A DNA stretch of 33,581 nucleotides from Faecalicatena contorta (GCF_003149105.1 NZ_QGDS01000027.1:1-33581); one strand, 5' to 3'. Positions 1-7,123 are shown, counted from the first letter of the stretch. Program-made: numbers and translations. Notes: a model not told the origin generated them from the letters alone.

Positions 1-221
1 GCTGAATATCCATTTCTGCGGTTTGTCCCCTCCTTTTCCTGTCGGTCATTACTCTCATAACCCAGATGATCTTTCATTTCTCCCTGAAGCATTGATTCAA
101 ACATAGGGCCGAAGATATCTTTCAAAGCATCCTGCATGTCTCCGACGTTTTCCGGTTGGTACTGATTCAGTATTGCCTGTACCAGTGCATCTTTTTTAGG
201 GTCACGTTTTCTTCTTGCCAT
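1..221 (-). CDS. IS256-family (mutator-type) transposase, N-terminal part
   Basis: The gene runs off the left edge, so only about 73 N-terminal residues are visible. They begin MARRKRDPKKDALVQAIL and continue with GEMKDHLGYE and GTNRRNGYS, which are hallmarks of the IS256/Mutator transposase N-terminus. The DDE catalytic residues would lie outside the window. The ATG at 219-221 is preceded by a purine-rich GGAAGGATAGAAC stretch that serves as the ribosome binding site. The protein would catalyse cut-and-paste transposition of its own element. The 3' part of the gene and the distal inverted repeat cannot be seen, so intactness is unknown. Confidence 0.9.
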   Translation of the reverse strand, partial: MARRKRDPKKDALVQAILNQYQPENVGDMQDALKDIFGPMFESMLQGEMKDHLGYESNDRQEKEGTNRRNGYS

Positions 222-328
222 AGTAGTTCTATCCTTCCTTTTCTCTGTTGTTTAGTTTAACATATCCTGACAAAAAAACAGAGTGTGAAGTTCATTTTGA
301 ACTTACACACTCTATCTTACACTCCCAA
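1..328 (-). mobile_element. Right-hand end of an IS256-family insertion sequence
   Basis: The transposase start is followed by about 100 bp of non-coding DNA. This ends in a run of GAGTGT-type motifs: an imperfect inverted repeat at 281-312 (GAGTGTGAAGTTCA against TGAACTTACACACTC) and, on the minus strand, GAGTGTAAGATAGAGTGTGT at about 305-324. IS256-family elements end close upstream of the transposase with terminal repeats of this sort, so the element boundary is placed near 324-330, just before the terminator of the neighbouring gene. The exact end and the target-site duplication cannot be fixed because the other terminus lies outside the window. Confidence 0.55.
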
Positions 329-329
329 G

Positions 330-359
330 AAAAAGATGGTTGTTGTCAGCCATCTTTTT
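330..359 (-). terminator. Rho-independent terminator after the MetE-like genes
   Basis: AAAAAGATGG (330-339) pairs perfectly with CCATCTTTTT (350-359) around a 10-base loop. On the minus strand the stem runs into TTTTTCTTGG, and on the plus strand into TTTTTCTCTTTT, so it may act in both directions. It lies about 20 bp beyond the stop of the 381-596 gene and directly abuts the inferred IS end. Confidence 0.8.
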
Positions 360-380
360 CTCTTTTATTATATTCTGTTA

Positions 381-596
381 TTACATGGATATATATTGCT
401 CTGCAACTCTCTCACCGCCTGTTACATATTTTAAACCATGAGCAGCCTCTTTTCCCACTAATTCAGAAATAGCTTCATCTTCGACTTTTCGCAAGTCTGC
501 TAAAGATATTTGGCCATTTGCAAACTGAGCTCTTGCAGTTTTAATCTGTGAGGGCCTTAAGAAAGAACCCACAATATCATATTTTATATTTAACAT
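381..596 (-). pseudogene. MetE-like methyltransferase remnant with internal deletion (71 aa)
   Basis: Residues 1-62 match the N-terminal part of the full-length MetE-like protein encoded just upstream: YDIVGSFLRP corresponds to FQIVGSLLRP, and HGLKYVTGGE to HGLTVISDGE. The last residues, RVAEQYISM, match the extreme C-terminus of the same family (QRIAKQYWGI). About 300 central residues are missing, including all the zinc-binding residues, and the reading frame is kept. The fusion point lies near 410-420. It has its own GGAGG ribosome binding site and starts 15 bp after the upstream gene, so it is probably still transcribed and translated. No methyltransferase activity is possible. It reads as the relic of a tandem duplicate. 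Confidence 0.75.
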
Positions 597-611
597 ATAG
601 AACCTCCTGAA

Positions 612-1772
612 TTATATCCCCCAGTATTGCTTTGCAATTCTCTGACCCTGGTCAATTTTTGCCCACTGTTCTTCTTCGGTTAACTCGTTTCCTCCATCAC
701 AGGAAGCAAAACCACACTGATGAGAAAGCAGCAAGCGGTCTTTATTAATAATCCGGGCAGCCTCATCCAGCAAACGGAGAATGCGGCCTTCATCATCCAA
801 GGTATTTGTCTTGCTGGAAAGCAGGCCTAGAACAATCTCAGTGTCAGGTTTATCTTTAAATACCTCAAGTGCTTCAAGTGAACCAGCTCTGTCATCATCC
901 CATTCAAGGAAGAAACGGTCGTATTTTAATTGTTTTAAAAACAACCCTGCAATTTTAGCATAAGAACCGCCGCCCATATTGCGGGAATCATAATTACCGC
1001 GGCAGTTGTGCGTCCACATTTTCAGACCCAGACTGTGCCCAAAATCGATTATTCTATTATTAATATCAATAAATTCATTAGCAAGCTCTTCGGCCCCATC
1101 TCTGGTTACTGTTTCACCCGTAAATGGAGAATGAGGATTATCATCAGCAAAAAGCTCCCAAAGACAATCATCAAGCTGCAGGATTTTTCCACCAGCTCTT
1201 GCATACTCTTCTACAAACTCCTTATAGGCCCTTATCAGCCCTTCCTTCAATTCTTGGAGATTCTTATAAACCGAATCCCCGCTGCCAATGTTATCTGACC
1301 ATGACAGCTCTCCGAAGATATGGGAGGGAGACGGAATACATAATTTTGTTTCATGCTCTCCTGCAATGGCTTTCAGCCTCTGAAACACAATAATAAAGTG
1401 ATGATTTTTTCCACTTAATTCTCCTGCAATACGCAAGCCGATGTCTTTTCGTGTTTCATAATTTGAACAGCCGTCCTTATCTTGAAAAAAATAACCATGA
1501 TCAGCAATGTAACGGTTAATACCGCTAAATCCCCAAACAAAGTCCAAGTGCCATAAAGACTTTGAATATTCACCATCAGAAATTACAGTCAGTCCATGTT
1601 CAATCTGCTTTTTAATAACAGCTTTTGTGGAATCAATTTCACACTGCTCATACCCTTCAAAATCCTTATAGAAGGGATAGATAATATCATCTCTGCCTTC
1701 AATTTCTCTCTTATATTTAAGTAAACCTGCCGGACGCAGCAAACTACCTACGATTTGAAATTTTTCACTCAT
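612..1772 (-). CDS. MetE C-terminal-like, cobalamin-independent methionine synthase family protein (YxjG/YxjH type)
   Basis: This 386-aa protein matches the single-barrel MetE-like proteins (UROD/MetE superfamily) rather than the double-length MetE. The zinc-site residues are visible: H255 and C257 in WTHNCRGN, E290 in FFLEWDDD and C353 in LSHQCGFAS. N-terminal features are IVGSLLRP and DGEYSKSLWHLDF. The family transfers a methyl group to a thiol acceptor such as homocysteine; the methyl donor of this short form is not certain. The ATG is preceded by GAGGAGG. It lies between a LysR gene on the same strand and a deleted paralogue downstream, and a candidate LysR site sits in its promoter region. 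Confidence 0.85.
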   Translation of the reverse strand: MSEKFQIVGSLLRPAGLLKYKREIEGRDDIIYPFYKDFEGYEQCEIDSTKAVIKKQIEHGLTVISDGEYSKSLWHLDFVWGFSGINRYIADHGYFFQDKDGCSNYETRKDIGLRIAGELSGKNHHFIIVFQRLKAIAGEHETKLCIPSPSHIFGELSWSDNIGSGDSVYKNLQELKEGLIRAYKEFVEEYARAGGKILQLDDCLWELFADDNPHSPFTGETVTRDGAEELANEFIDINNRIIDFGHSLGLKMWTHNCRGNYDSRNMGGGSYAKIAGLFLKQLKYDRFFLEWDDDRAGSLEALEVFKDKPDTEIVLGLLSSKTNTLDDEGRILRLLDEAARIINKDRLLLSHQCGFASCDGGNELTEEEQWAKIDQGQRIAKQYWGI

Positions 1773-1825
1773 TAAAAGTACCTCCTCAGCTCAATTTTGT
1801 TATAACCAATTGTATCATGAAGAGA

Positions 1826-1839
1826 TTACTTATCGGTAA
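1826..1839. promoter_or_regulatory. Candidate LysR-type operator upstream of the MetE-like gene
   Basis: TTACTTATCGGTAA is an interrupted dyad (TTAC-N6-GTAA) of roughly the size of a LysR-family half-site pair. It lies in the 100-bp gap between the lysR-like stop and the MetE-like start, about 55 bp upstream of that start. A TACAAT-like -10 lies just downstream on the minus strand. This is a motif-level inference only. Confidence 0.35.
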
Positions 1840-1853
1840 CACTTAAATAATAT

Positions 1854-1884
1854 GAGGAGTTATAGTTTTTCGCTATAACTCCTC
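1854..1884 (-). terminator. Hairpin overlapping the stop codon of the LysR gene
   Basis: GAGGAGTTATAG (1854-1865) pairs perfectly over 12 bp with CTATAACTCCTC (1873-1884). The second arm is the last three codons plus stop of the LysR gene. The sequence after the stem on the minus strand (ATATTATTT) is only moderately T-rich, so termination may be partial, allowing some read-through into the MetE-like gene. Confidence 0.5.
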
Positions 1885-2802
1885 GTTTACATTAACTCCA
1901 TATTCGGCAACAACAGATTTTAATTCTTCCAGATACATCGACGCCTGCCTGGTCAGCTGAATGTCTTTATGAGAAATCCAGCCAATTTCCATCACGTCAT
2001 CAACATGAAGCGGCACTGCTGTAATATCATCGCCATTTAAATCTGCACTGACAATTCCTGTTGAAATAGTATAGCCGTTAAGTCCAATCATTAAATTAAA
2101 AATAGTAGCCCTGTCTCCAACATGAATATCTTTTTTAACATGCTCTGTACTGAGTATTTCTTCTGAAAAATAAAATGAATTATAATCCCCCTGCTCAAAT
2201 GAAAGGCGGGGATACTCTGCTAAATCCTCAAGTGTAACATACTTCTTATTGGCAAGAGGGTTTTTGGTACTTATAAAAACGTGAGGTTTAGCTGTAAACA
2301 ATGGATAAAATCTCAAATTGCTTTCATGAAGCAGTTTTTCTATTACTTTCCGGTTGAACGTATTCATATAAAGTATACCCAAATCACTGCGGAGATTTTT
2401 AACATCCTCAACAATCTCAAAAGTTCTTGCCTCCCGCAATGTATATTCATATTCTTCCGAATTCGTTTTCTTTACCATGTTTACAAAGGCATTTACAGCA
2501 AAAGCGTAATGCTGGGTTGATATGGAACACAACCTCCTTGAAGGTTTTTTATTTAGCCACCTCTGTTCCAAGAGTTCCGTCTGCTCTAAAACCTGACGTG
2601 CATAACCTAAAAACTCCACTCCGTCCGTTGTTAATGATATACCCCTTGGAGTCCTCGTAAAAAGTTCATGTTCAATTTCCTTTTCCAGATCTTTCAGTGC
2701 ATTTGAAAGGCTCGATTGGGCTATAAAAAGACGTTCTGCAGCTTTATTAATAGAACCACAGTTCACAATCTCAATAAAATATTTTAACTGTTGTAATGTC
2801 AT
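1873..2802 (-). CDS. LysR-family transcriptional regulator
   Basis: The start MTLQQLKYFIEIV with AGAGGA eight bases upstream is preferred over a TTG 27 bp further up, giving 309 aa. Residues 1-60 are the LysR winged helix (NKAAERLFIAQSSLSNALKDLE). The rest is a periplasmic-binding-like effector domain. The family usually binds DNA as a tetramer and responds to a small metabolite. It lies directly upstream of, and on the same strand as, the MetE-like gene, so control of methionine or sulfur metabolism is plausible, but the effector cannot be read from the sequence. Confidence 0.88.
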   Translation of the reverse strand: MTLQQLKYFIEIVNCGSINKAAERLFIAQSSLSNALKDLEKEIEHELFTRTPRGISLTTDGVEFLGYARQVLEQTELLEQRWLNKKPSRRLCSISTQHYAFAVNAFVNMVKKTNSEEYEYTLREARTFEIVEDVKNLRSDLGILYMNTFNRKVIEKLLHESNLRFYPLFTAKPHVFISTKNPLANKKYVTLEDLAEYPRLSFEQGDYNSFYFSEEILSTEHVKKDIHVGDRATIFNLMIGLNGYTISTGIVSADLNGDDITAVPLHVDDVMEIGWISHKDIQLTRQASMYLEELKSVVAEYGVNVNEEL

Positions 2803-2893
2803 AAAAATTCCTCTCAAATTTAATTGCAATTATTATGAGATCATTTTACCATAGATACACTGCCAAATAAAAGCCCTGAGTTCATACAAATCA

Positions 2894-3628
2894 CTATAGC
2901 AATAAAAGTGATAAAGCATGATACACCAAAACGACACCTATAATACTTACGAGCGTAGGAACAAGTACGTTCGACAGCTTTGTAACCTGAGTTTTAATTA
3001 CCTGATAAAGATGGTCAAATTTGTCTTGCGCTCTGATATAAATAAAATACAAAATTATCAAAGGTGATGTGTAAATTATATTGTATACAACAAGTATGAA
3101 CGCTACTTGCAAAAACGTTAGCTGATAATTAAAAAGAATTGCTAAAAAAGCGAAATATGGCAATGCAGTTGTCAATTCCGAAATCGTTGCCCCAACTCCC
3201 AAAACCATTAAAGCCATCGGAGATACTGATTTTATCTTATTTACAGCCTCTGCTTCATCATCCTTATTATCATAGCTCTCACCGGCCTTCAAAGATTGAA
3301 TTTGTTTTTTGAATGACTCAAGTTTCTTACTCTGCAGTAAAAATCCAACTCCGATTAAAAAAACAATGCCAAGTATTAATTCAGAAATCAATAGAATCTG
3401 CCAATGTCTTTCTATCAGCTCACTAAAAAAACTACCAATAAAGGTTATAAGCCCAAAGTACGCCAGAAATCCACCTATTAAATTTGTTACTCCCGTTGGT
3501 ATGATAAAATATAATATATGCTTTGGTTTTTTAACCATACCCTGCAAAACAAACTGCTGCGTAATCGCAATCGGATTAAGGCTGTCTGCCGCACTTGTTA
3601 AAACTGTTGAAAACAATAATCCCCACAT
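2894..3628 (-). CDS. Six-segment membrane protein, GAP/LysE-superfamily-like putative exporter
   Basis: The 244-aa protein has about six hydrophobic segments, an N-terminal SAADSLNPIAI motif and a second conserved stretch, GVGATISELTTALPYFAFL. This pattern resembles GAP-family (Sap/SfLAP-like) proteins of the LysE transporter superfamily. A charged cytoplasmic loop (about residues 100-132) separates the two three-helix halves. The start is supported by AAAGGAG eight bases upstream. Its leader contains a ykkC-class riboswitch with an overlapping terminator, so expression should be switched on by the ligand, most probably guanidine. That points to export of guanidine or a related nitrogenous compound. 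Family assignment is moderate and substrate is inference. Confidence 0.6.
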   Translation of the reverse strand: MWGLLFSTVLTSAADSLNPIAITQQFVLQGMVKKPKHILYFIIPTGVTNLIGGFLAYFGLITFIGSFFSELIERHWQILLISELILGIVFLIGVGFLLQSKKLESFKKQIQSLKAGESYDNKDDEAEAVNKIKSVSPMALMVLGVGATISELTTALPYFAFLAILFNYQLTFLQVAFILVVYNIIYTSPLIILYFIYIRAQDKFDHLYQVIKTQVTKLSNVLVPTLVSIIGVVLVYHALSLLLL

Positions 3629-3657
3629 ATCGATTGCTCCTTTTAAGTCAAAAAAAT

Positions 3658-3691
3658 AAGCCTGGGAGTGTATTAAATAACTCCCAGGCTT
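3658..3691 (-). terminator. Riboswitch-controlled intrinsic terminator
   Basis: On the minus strand AAGCCTGGGAGT pairs perfectly with ACTCCCAGGCTT across a 10-base loop, followed by ATTTTTTT. The 5' arm is the conserved 3' segment of the ykkC aptamer, so aptamer folding and terminator folding exclude each other. This is the antitermination layout expected for a ligand-induced gene. It ends about 30 bp before the start of the membrane-protein gene. Confidence 0.9.
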
Positions 3692-3775
3692 TTATCCCTC
3701 CGTGTACACAATCAATAGATTGTGCGTCTTCTCTCGGTCCAGGCTAACAATTTCTGTTACGGAACCCTAGAAAAC
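3664..3775 (-). ncRNA. ykkC-class riboswitch (probably guanidine-I)
   Basis: Read on the minus strand, the leader shows in order TCTAGGGTTCCG, a TAACAG/TTGTTA stem, GCCTGGACCGAGAGA, a variable CACAATC/GATTGTG stem, then ACACGGAGGGATAAAAGCC and TGGGAG. These are the conserved blocks of the ykkC-yxkD leader in the right order and spacing. The ACGG tetranucleotide fits subtype 1, which senses guanidine, although the related ppGpp and PRPP classes share much of this core. Its 3' end forms one arm of the terminator at 3658-3691. It controls the downstream membrane-protein gene. Confidence 0.9.
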
Positions 3776-3814
3776 TAAAAAATATTCAAGTGTATCATCG
3801 GTAGACCTGAAGCC

Positions 3815-4318
3815 TTAATTAACCTGAAGAGGTTTGGCCTTAACCAGTTCAATTGCTTCTTTACCACTCATATATTCAATCGCAAGCTCTATCATACACA
3901 CCCTGTTATATTCCTTTTCAATTGCCTGCAATTGATGTGTTTTTTCTTGGTCAGGTGAATATCTTGCAGTTAAGATTTCAATAGCTTTTCTTTTTTCCAA
4001 ATCATCTTCCAGAATACGGGTCTTGCCAAATACAATAACACTGCGAAAATAACTAGTATATTTCTCCTGCACCACCTGATCCTTATCAATCACACAAAAG
4101 GAGACTTTCTCGCTTCTGGAAATAGCATCCAGCTTATGCCCATTTTTAGCACAATGAAAAAATATCCTATTGTCATGATATACATAACTGAGCGGAACAG
4201 CATAGGGATAATCATCATCCCCAGATACAGCTAACACACCTGAGGTTCCACGATTCAATACTTGGATGTTCTCTTCTAATGTTAAAGCTTGTTTTTTGCG
4301 ACGCATTTCCCTAAACAT
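3815..4318 (-). CDS. Pyridoxamine 5'-phosphate oxidase-like flavoprotein (NimA-related)
   Basis: This 167-aa protein has the split-barrel FMN-binding fold signature: GVLAVSGDDDYPYAVPLSYVY near residues 32-52, then IFFHCAKNGHKLDAI and VSFCVID. This is the pattern of PNPOx-related proteins close to the NimA nitroimidazole reductases. Such proteins bind flavin as dimers; the substrate here is unknown and true pyridoxamine phosphate oxidase activity is not implied. AGAGGTG precedes the start. It lies upstream of the ykkC leader on the same strand with no hairpin of its own in between, so read-through into the riboswitch is possible. Confidence 0.8.
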   Translation of the reverse strand: MFREMRRKKQALTLEENIQVLNRGTSGVLAVSGDDDYPYAVPLSYVYHDNRIFFHCAKNGHKLDAISRSEKVSFCVIDKDQVVQEKYTSYFRSVIVFGKTRILEDDLEKRKAIEILTARYSPDQEKTHQLQAIEKEYNRVCMIELAIEYMSGKEAIELVKAKPLQVN

Positions 4319-4561
4319 ATAGACACCTCTTTCATAAATAAAAAACGCCTAACACTCATTCCTTCAATGGCCTAATGGAATAAATGCAAGACGGTCACCC
4401 GGCGGTAAACTTATATAGAACATATCATAAAAATATTAAGTTTTCAACTACAATAAATAAAGTTTGTTAAAGATCACTTATATTTCTTATTTTAGAAATG
4501 GCCTGTAGTTCATTATGACATGAAACCCAGTTTTAAAATGTGTACTTATTTTTCCATCTAT
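4319..4561 (-). other. AT-rich upstream region of the flavoprotein gene
   Basis: No coding potential was seen. On the minus strand a possible promoter is TTGAAA (4442-4447), 17 bp, then TATGTT, about 100 bp upstream of the flavoprotein start. The long leader contains a GC-richer stretch around 4390-4412 (GGTCACCCGGCGG) of unknown role. The remainder is featureless AT-rich DNA. Confidence 0.3.
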
Positions 4562-4600
4562 AAAACCGGCACTTTACGAAAAATGTAAAGTGCCGGTTTT
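4562..4600 (-). terminator. Terminator following tRNA-Arg
   Basis: AAAACCGGCACTTTAC (4562-4577) and GTAAAGTGCCGGTTTT (4585-4600) form a perfect 16-bp stem with a short loop, and A/T tails make it usable in both directions. It begins a few bases after the 3' end of the minus-strand tRNA. Confidence 0.85.
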
Positions 4601-4603
4601 CAA

Positions 4604-4675
4604 CGTTCCCTGCGAGAATCGAACTCACAACTAGTGCTTAGGAGGCGCTTGTTATATCCATTTAACTAAGGGAAC
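4604..4675 (-). tRNA. tRNA-Arg (anticodon CCU)
   Basis: Minus-strand cloverleaf of 72 nt: acceptor GTTCCCT/AGGGAAC, D stem GTTA/TAAC, anticodon loop CTCCTAA with anticodon CCU (reads AGG), T arm GTGAG-TTCGATT-CTCGC, discriminator G. The CCA end is not encoded. The anticodon stem AGCGC/GCACT contains one C-A mismatch at its centre (positions 29-41), which is unusual. A strong terminator follows immediately. Confidence 0.9.
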
Positions 4676-4812
4676 CTATTTTTTACTAAAAGTTATTGAA
4701 TTTTGAAAAATCAACTTTTCAACCTCTAAAGAACACAATTAATAATATAACATAAAAAACAAAAATTCTCAACATTTTCATAAATATTTTTATAGCTTCA
4801 TGAATACTTTTT

Positions 4813-4848
4813 ACAGTTCAGCCAAATAATTGTGCATGGCTGAACTGT
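4813..4848. repeat. Inverted repeat downstream of the DUF3881 gene
   Basis: ACAGTTCAGCC (4813-4823) and GGCTGAACTGT (4838-4848) form a perfect 11-bp stem just past the DUF3881 stop. On the minus strand it is followed by an A tract rather than a T tract, so it is a poor intrinsic terminator for that gene. It may stabilise the 3' end or act in the other direction. Confidence 0.45.
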
Positions 4849-4853
4849 AACTT

Positions 4854-5729
4854 TTAAAAATTAATATATCCCTGTAACCATATTGTTCCCTTGAATCTTC
4901 TTCCGATTTCCGGTTCACCCATTATTTCTTTTTCCGGAACGCATATGTCAAATTGAAGCTCATTCACATCCAGCTTCATCTGATATAAAGATTCTTTTGT
5001 CAGGCTATTTTCTCTTTTTCTGACTGCAATTATTTCGCCCATTATGGAATACAAATCACACTCCACGCCATATGGCATAAAGTATGTATCGACAATAGAA
5101 AATATATCTTCGTTAATCAGTCTTCTGGATACTCTTGAATATGTATCAATGTCATCCAGTGTTAATGTTTCTATTGCTGTCTGATCTCCGTTCCTTGCTG
5201 CTTTAAGTAATACTTTTCTATTATCAGATGCCTCCTTTTCGTTTTTTACCTGATCTTCACTTTTTTGCACAGGAAATAATATCTTTCCTGATAAAGCTAA
5301 TCCGGAAAATGTAACGGAAGTAGCCAGCTCTGTTGTAAACCCGAGCTGGCGTTCTCTCATATATTCAACGCCGTTTTGAAGATGAAAAATAAGGCTGATT
5401 CCTACTCTTGGATCTTCACAAATTCCCACATATTCTTCTTTTTCAATACGCTTTTCCACAACAACATCTGCATATGTGGTTATTCCACTGCCTTCAAAAT
5501 ATGGAAAATAGTAATCTGCATCAAAATTTTCCTCTTCGTCCAATTCTCCGCATAATGTAATTCCCACATTCTGTCCGTATTCTTTTTGAAATTCACAGTA
5601 ATCGGCCCAGCTCTGATACGACACAATTGTCTGATGTGTAAAAGTGGTTTCTATCTGTTTCAAGAGTTCTTTTAATTCTTTTTTTGTGTGCAGTTCGTTG
5701 AAACCAATTGCTTTTAGATACTGATGCAT
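4854..5729 (-). CDS. DUF3881 family protein
   Basis: The 291-aa product, starting MHQYLKAIGF, resembles the DUF3881 family, which as I recall occurs in Lachnospiraceae near serS. The ATG at 5729 with GGAG six bases upstream is preferred over a TTG 12 bp further up. The protein is soluble and acidic, with no membrane segment or recognised catalytic motif. It lies 36 bp downstream of serS on the same strand and is probably cotranscribed with it. Function unknown. Confidence 0.75.
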   Translation of the reverse strand: MHQYLKAIGFNELHTKKELKELLKQIETTFTHQTIVSYQSWADYCEFQKEYGQNVGITLCGELDEEENFDADYYFPYFEGSGITTYADVVVEKRIEKEEYVGICEDPRVGISLIFHLQNGVEYMRERQLGFTTELATSVTFSGLALSGKILFPVQKSEDQVKNEKEASDNRKVLLKAARNGDQTAIETLTLDDIDTYSRVSRRLINEDIFSIVDTYFMPYGVECDLYSIMGEIIAVRKRENSLTKESLYQMKLDVNELQFDICVPEKEIMGEPEIGRRFKGTIWLQGYINF

Positions 5730-5765
5730 AATATTCTCCAAATTTTATCTTTATAGATTGTTAAT

Positions 5766-7052
5766 CTAATTTACGGGCGTAATAACTGTATTTCCTCCCA
5801 TATATGGCTGTAATGCCTCCGGTATCTTTACAGACCCGTCTGCCTGAAGGTTATTTTCCAAAAATGCAATCAGCATTCTTGGAGGAGCCACTACAGTATT
5901 ATTCAATGTATGGGCAAAATATTTACTCTTTTCGCCTTTCACACGAATACCTAATCTTCTTGCCTGAGCATCTCCCAGATTAGAACAGCTTCCAACTTCA
6001 AAGTATTTCTTCTGTCTCGGTGACCATGCCTCTACATCTACAGATTTCACTTTTAAATCTGCCAAATCCCCTGAACAGCATTCTAAAGTACGAACCGGGA
6101 TATCTAAGGAACGGAATAAATCTACTGTATTTTTCCACAATTTATCATACCAATCCATACTCTCCTCTGGTTTACATACAACAATCATTTCCTGCTTTTC
6201 AAACTGATGAATACGGTATACCCCACGCTCCTCTACACCATGGGCACCTTTTTCTTTTCTGAAGCATGGTGAATAACTGGTCAGTGTCTGAGGCAATTCC
6301 TCTTCAGTAAGCTGAGTATCAATGAATTTACCAATCATGGAATGCTCACTTGTTCCAATAAGATACAAATCTTCACCTTCAATCTTATACATCATTGCAT
6401 CCATCTCAGCAAAGCTCATTACACCGGTAACTACATGGCTTCGAATCATAAATGGCGGAATACAATAAGTAAATCCTCTCCCAATCATAAAATCTCTGGC
6501 GTAAGATATAACTGCAGAATGAATACGTGCAATATCTCCCATTAAATAGTAAAATCCACTGCCTGCCACACGTCTTGCACTGTCCAAGTCAATACCATTA
6601 AATCTTTCCATAATATCTGTATGATATGGTATCTCAAATTCCGGTACTACAGGTTCTCCAAATTTCTCAATTTCCACATTTTCATTGTCATCTTTTCCAA
6701 TCGGTACAGATGGGTCAATGATATTTGGGAGGGTCATCATAATTTTTTTAATATTTTCTTCTACTTCTTTTTCTTCTGCTGAAAGAACTTCTATTCTGTC
6801 ACCATCTTCTGTAATTTTTTTCTTCAGTTCTTTCGCGTCTTCCAGCTTTCCCTGTGCCATCATCGCGCCAATTTCTTTAGATATTTTATTCTTCTCTGCC
6901 CTTAGAACTTCTACTTCCTGTTTAATATCACGGTTTTTTTGATCCAACTCTAACACTTCATCAACCAGGGGTAACTTTTCATCCTGGAATTTATTTTTGA
7001 TGTTTTGTCTTACTACATCTGGATTTGCTCTTACAAATTTAATATCTAACAT
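5766..7052 (-). CDS. serS: Seryl-tRNA synthetase
   Basis: The 428-aa protein starts MLDIKFVRANPDVVRQNIKNKF, with GAGGAGG placed correctly for the ATG at 7052; the upstream GTG lies within the Shine-Dalgarno and is rejected. Residues about 25-100 form the charged coiled-coil arm that binds the long variable arm of tRNA-Ser. Class II motif 2 (FRKEKGAHGVEERGVYRIHQF) and motif 3 (LNNTVVAPPRMLIAFLENN) are present. Motif 3 and the preceding GSCSNLGDAQARR differ from the usual bacterial SSCSNxxDFQARR/GLAVGRTLVAILEN pattern. It ligates serine to tRNA-Ser. No T-box leader is visible upstream; a short palindromic repeat lies there instead. Confidence 0.93.
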   Translation of the reverse strand: MLDIKFVRANPDVVRQNIKNKFQDEKLPLVDEVLELDQKNRDIKQEVEVLRAEKNKISKEIGAMMAQGKLEDAKELKKKITEDGDRIEVLSAEEKEVEENIKKIMMTLPNIIDPSVPIGKDDNENVEIEKFGEPVVPEFEIPYHTDIMERFNGIDLDSARRVAGSGFYYLMGDIARIHSAVISYARDFMIGRGFTYCIPPFMIRSHVVTGVMSFAEMDAMMYKIEGEDLYLIGTSEHSMIGKFIDTQLTEEELPQTLTSYSPCFRKEKGAHGVEERGVYRIHQFEKQEMIVVCKPEESMDWYDKLWKNTVDLFRSLDIPVRTLECCSGDLADLKVKSVDVEAWSPRQKKYFEVGSCSNLGDAQARRLGIRVKGEKSKYFAHTLNNTVVAPPRMLIAFLENNLQADGSVKIPEALQPYMGGNTVITPVN

Positions 7053-7089
7053 GATACTCCTCCTCACACCTTTGTTCTTTATGATTTAT

Positions 7090-7123
7090 AAACTTTATTG
7101 AACATTAGCAGTTTAATAAGTTT
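7090..7123. repeat. Intergenic palindromic repeat, copy A
   Basis: AAACTTTATTGAAC... ...GTTTAATAAGTTT forms an imperfect hairpin around a conserved core that reads CTGCTAATGTT on the minus strand. It sits in the gap between the DUF4446 gene and serS, and four related copies occur in this window (7796, 20113, 20143, 31879). Confidence 0.7.

Noticed and set aside
248..472. 74-aa plus-strand ORF across the IS end and terminator
   Set aside because: It spans the terminator hairpin and the antisense of the MetE-like remnant, and has no ribosome binding site.
4380..4420. GC-richer block GGTCACCCGGCGG in the leader of the flavoprotein gene as a riboswitch
   Set aside because: No paired stems or conserved blocks of a known aptamer could be recognised around it.
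4813..4848. Perfect 11-bp stem as the terminator of the DUF3881 gene
   Set aside because: On the coding strand it is followed by A rather than T residues, so it was kept only as an inverted repeat.
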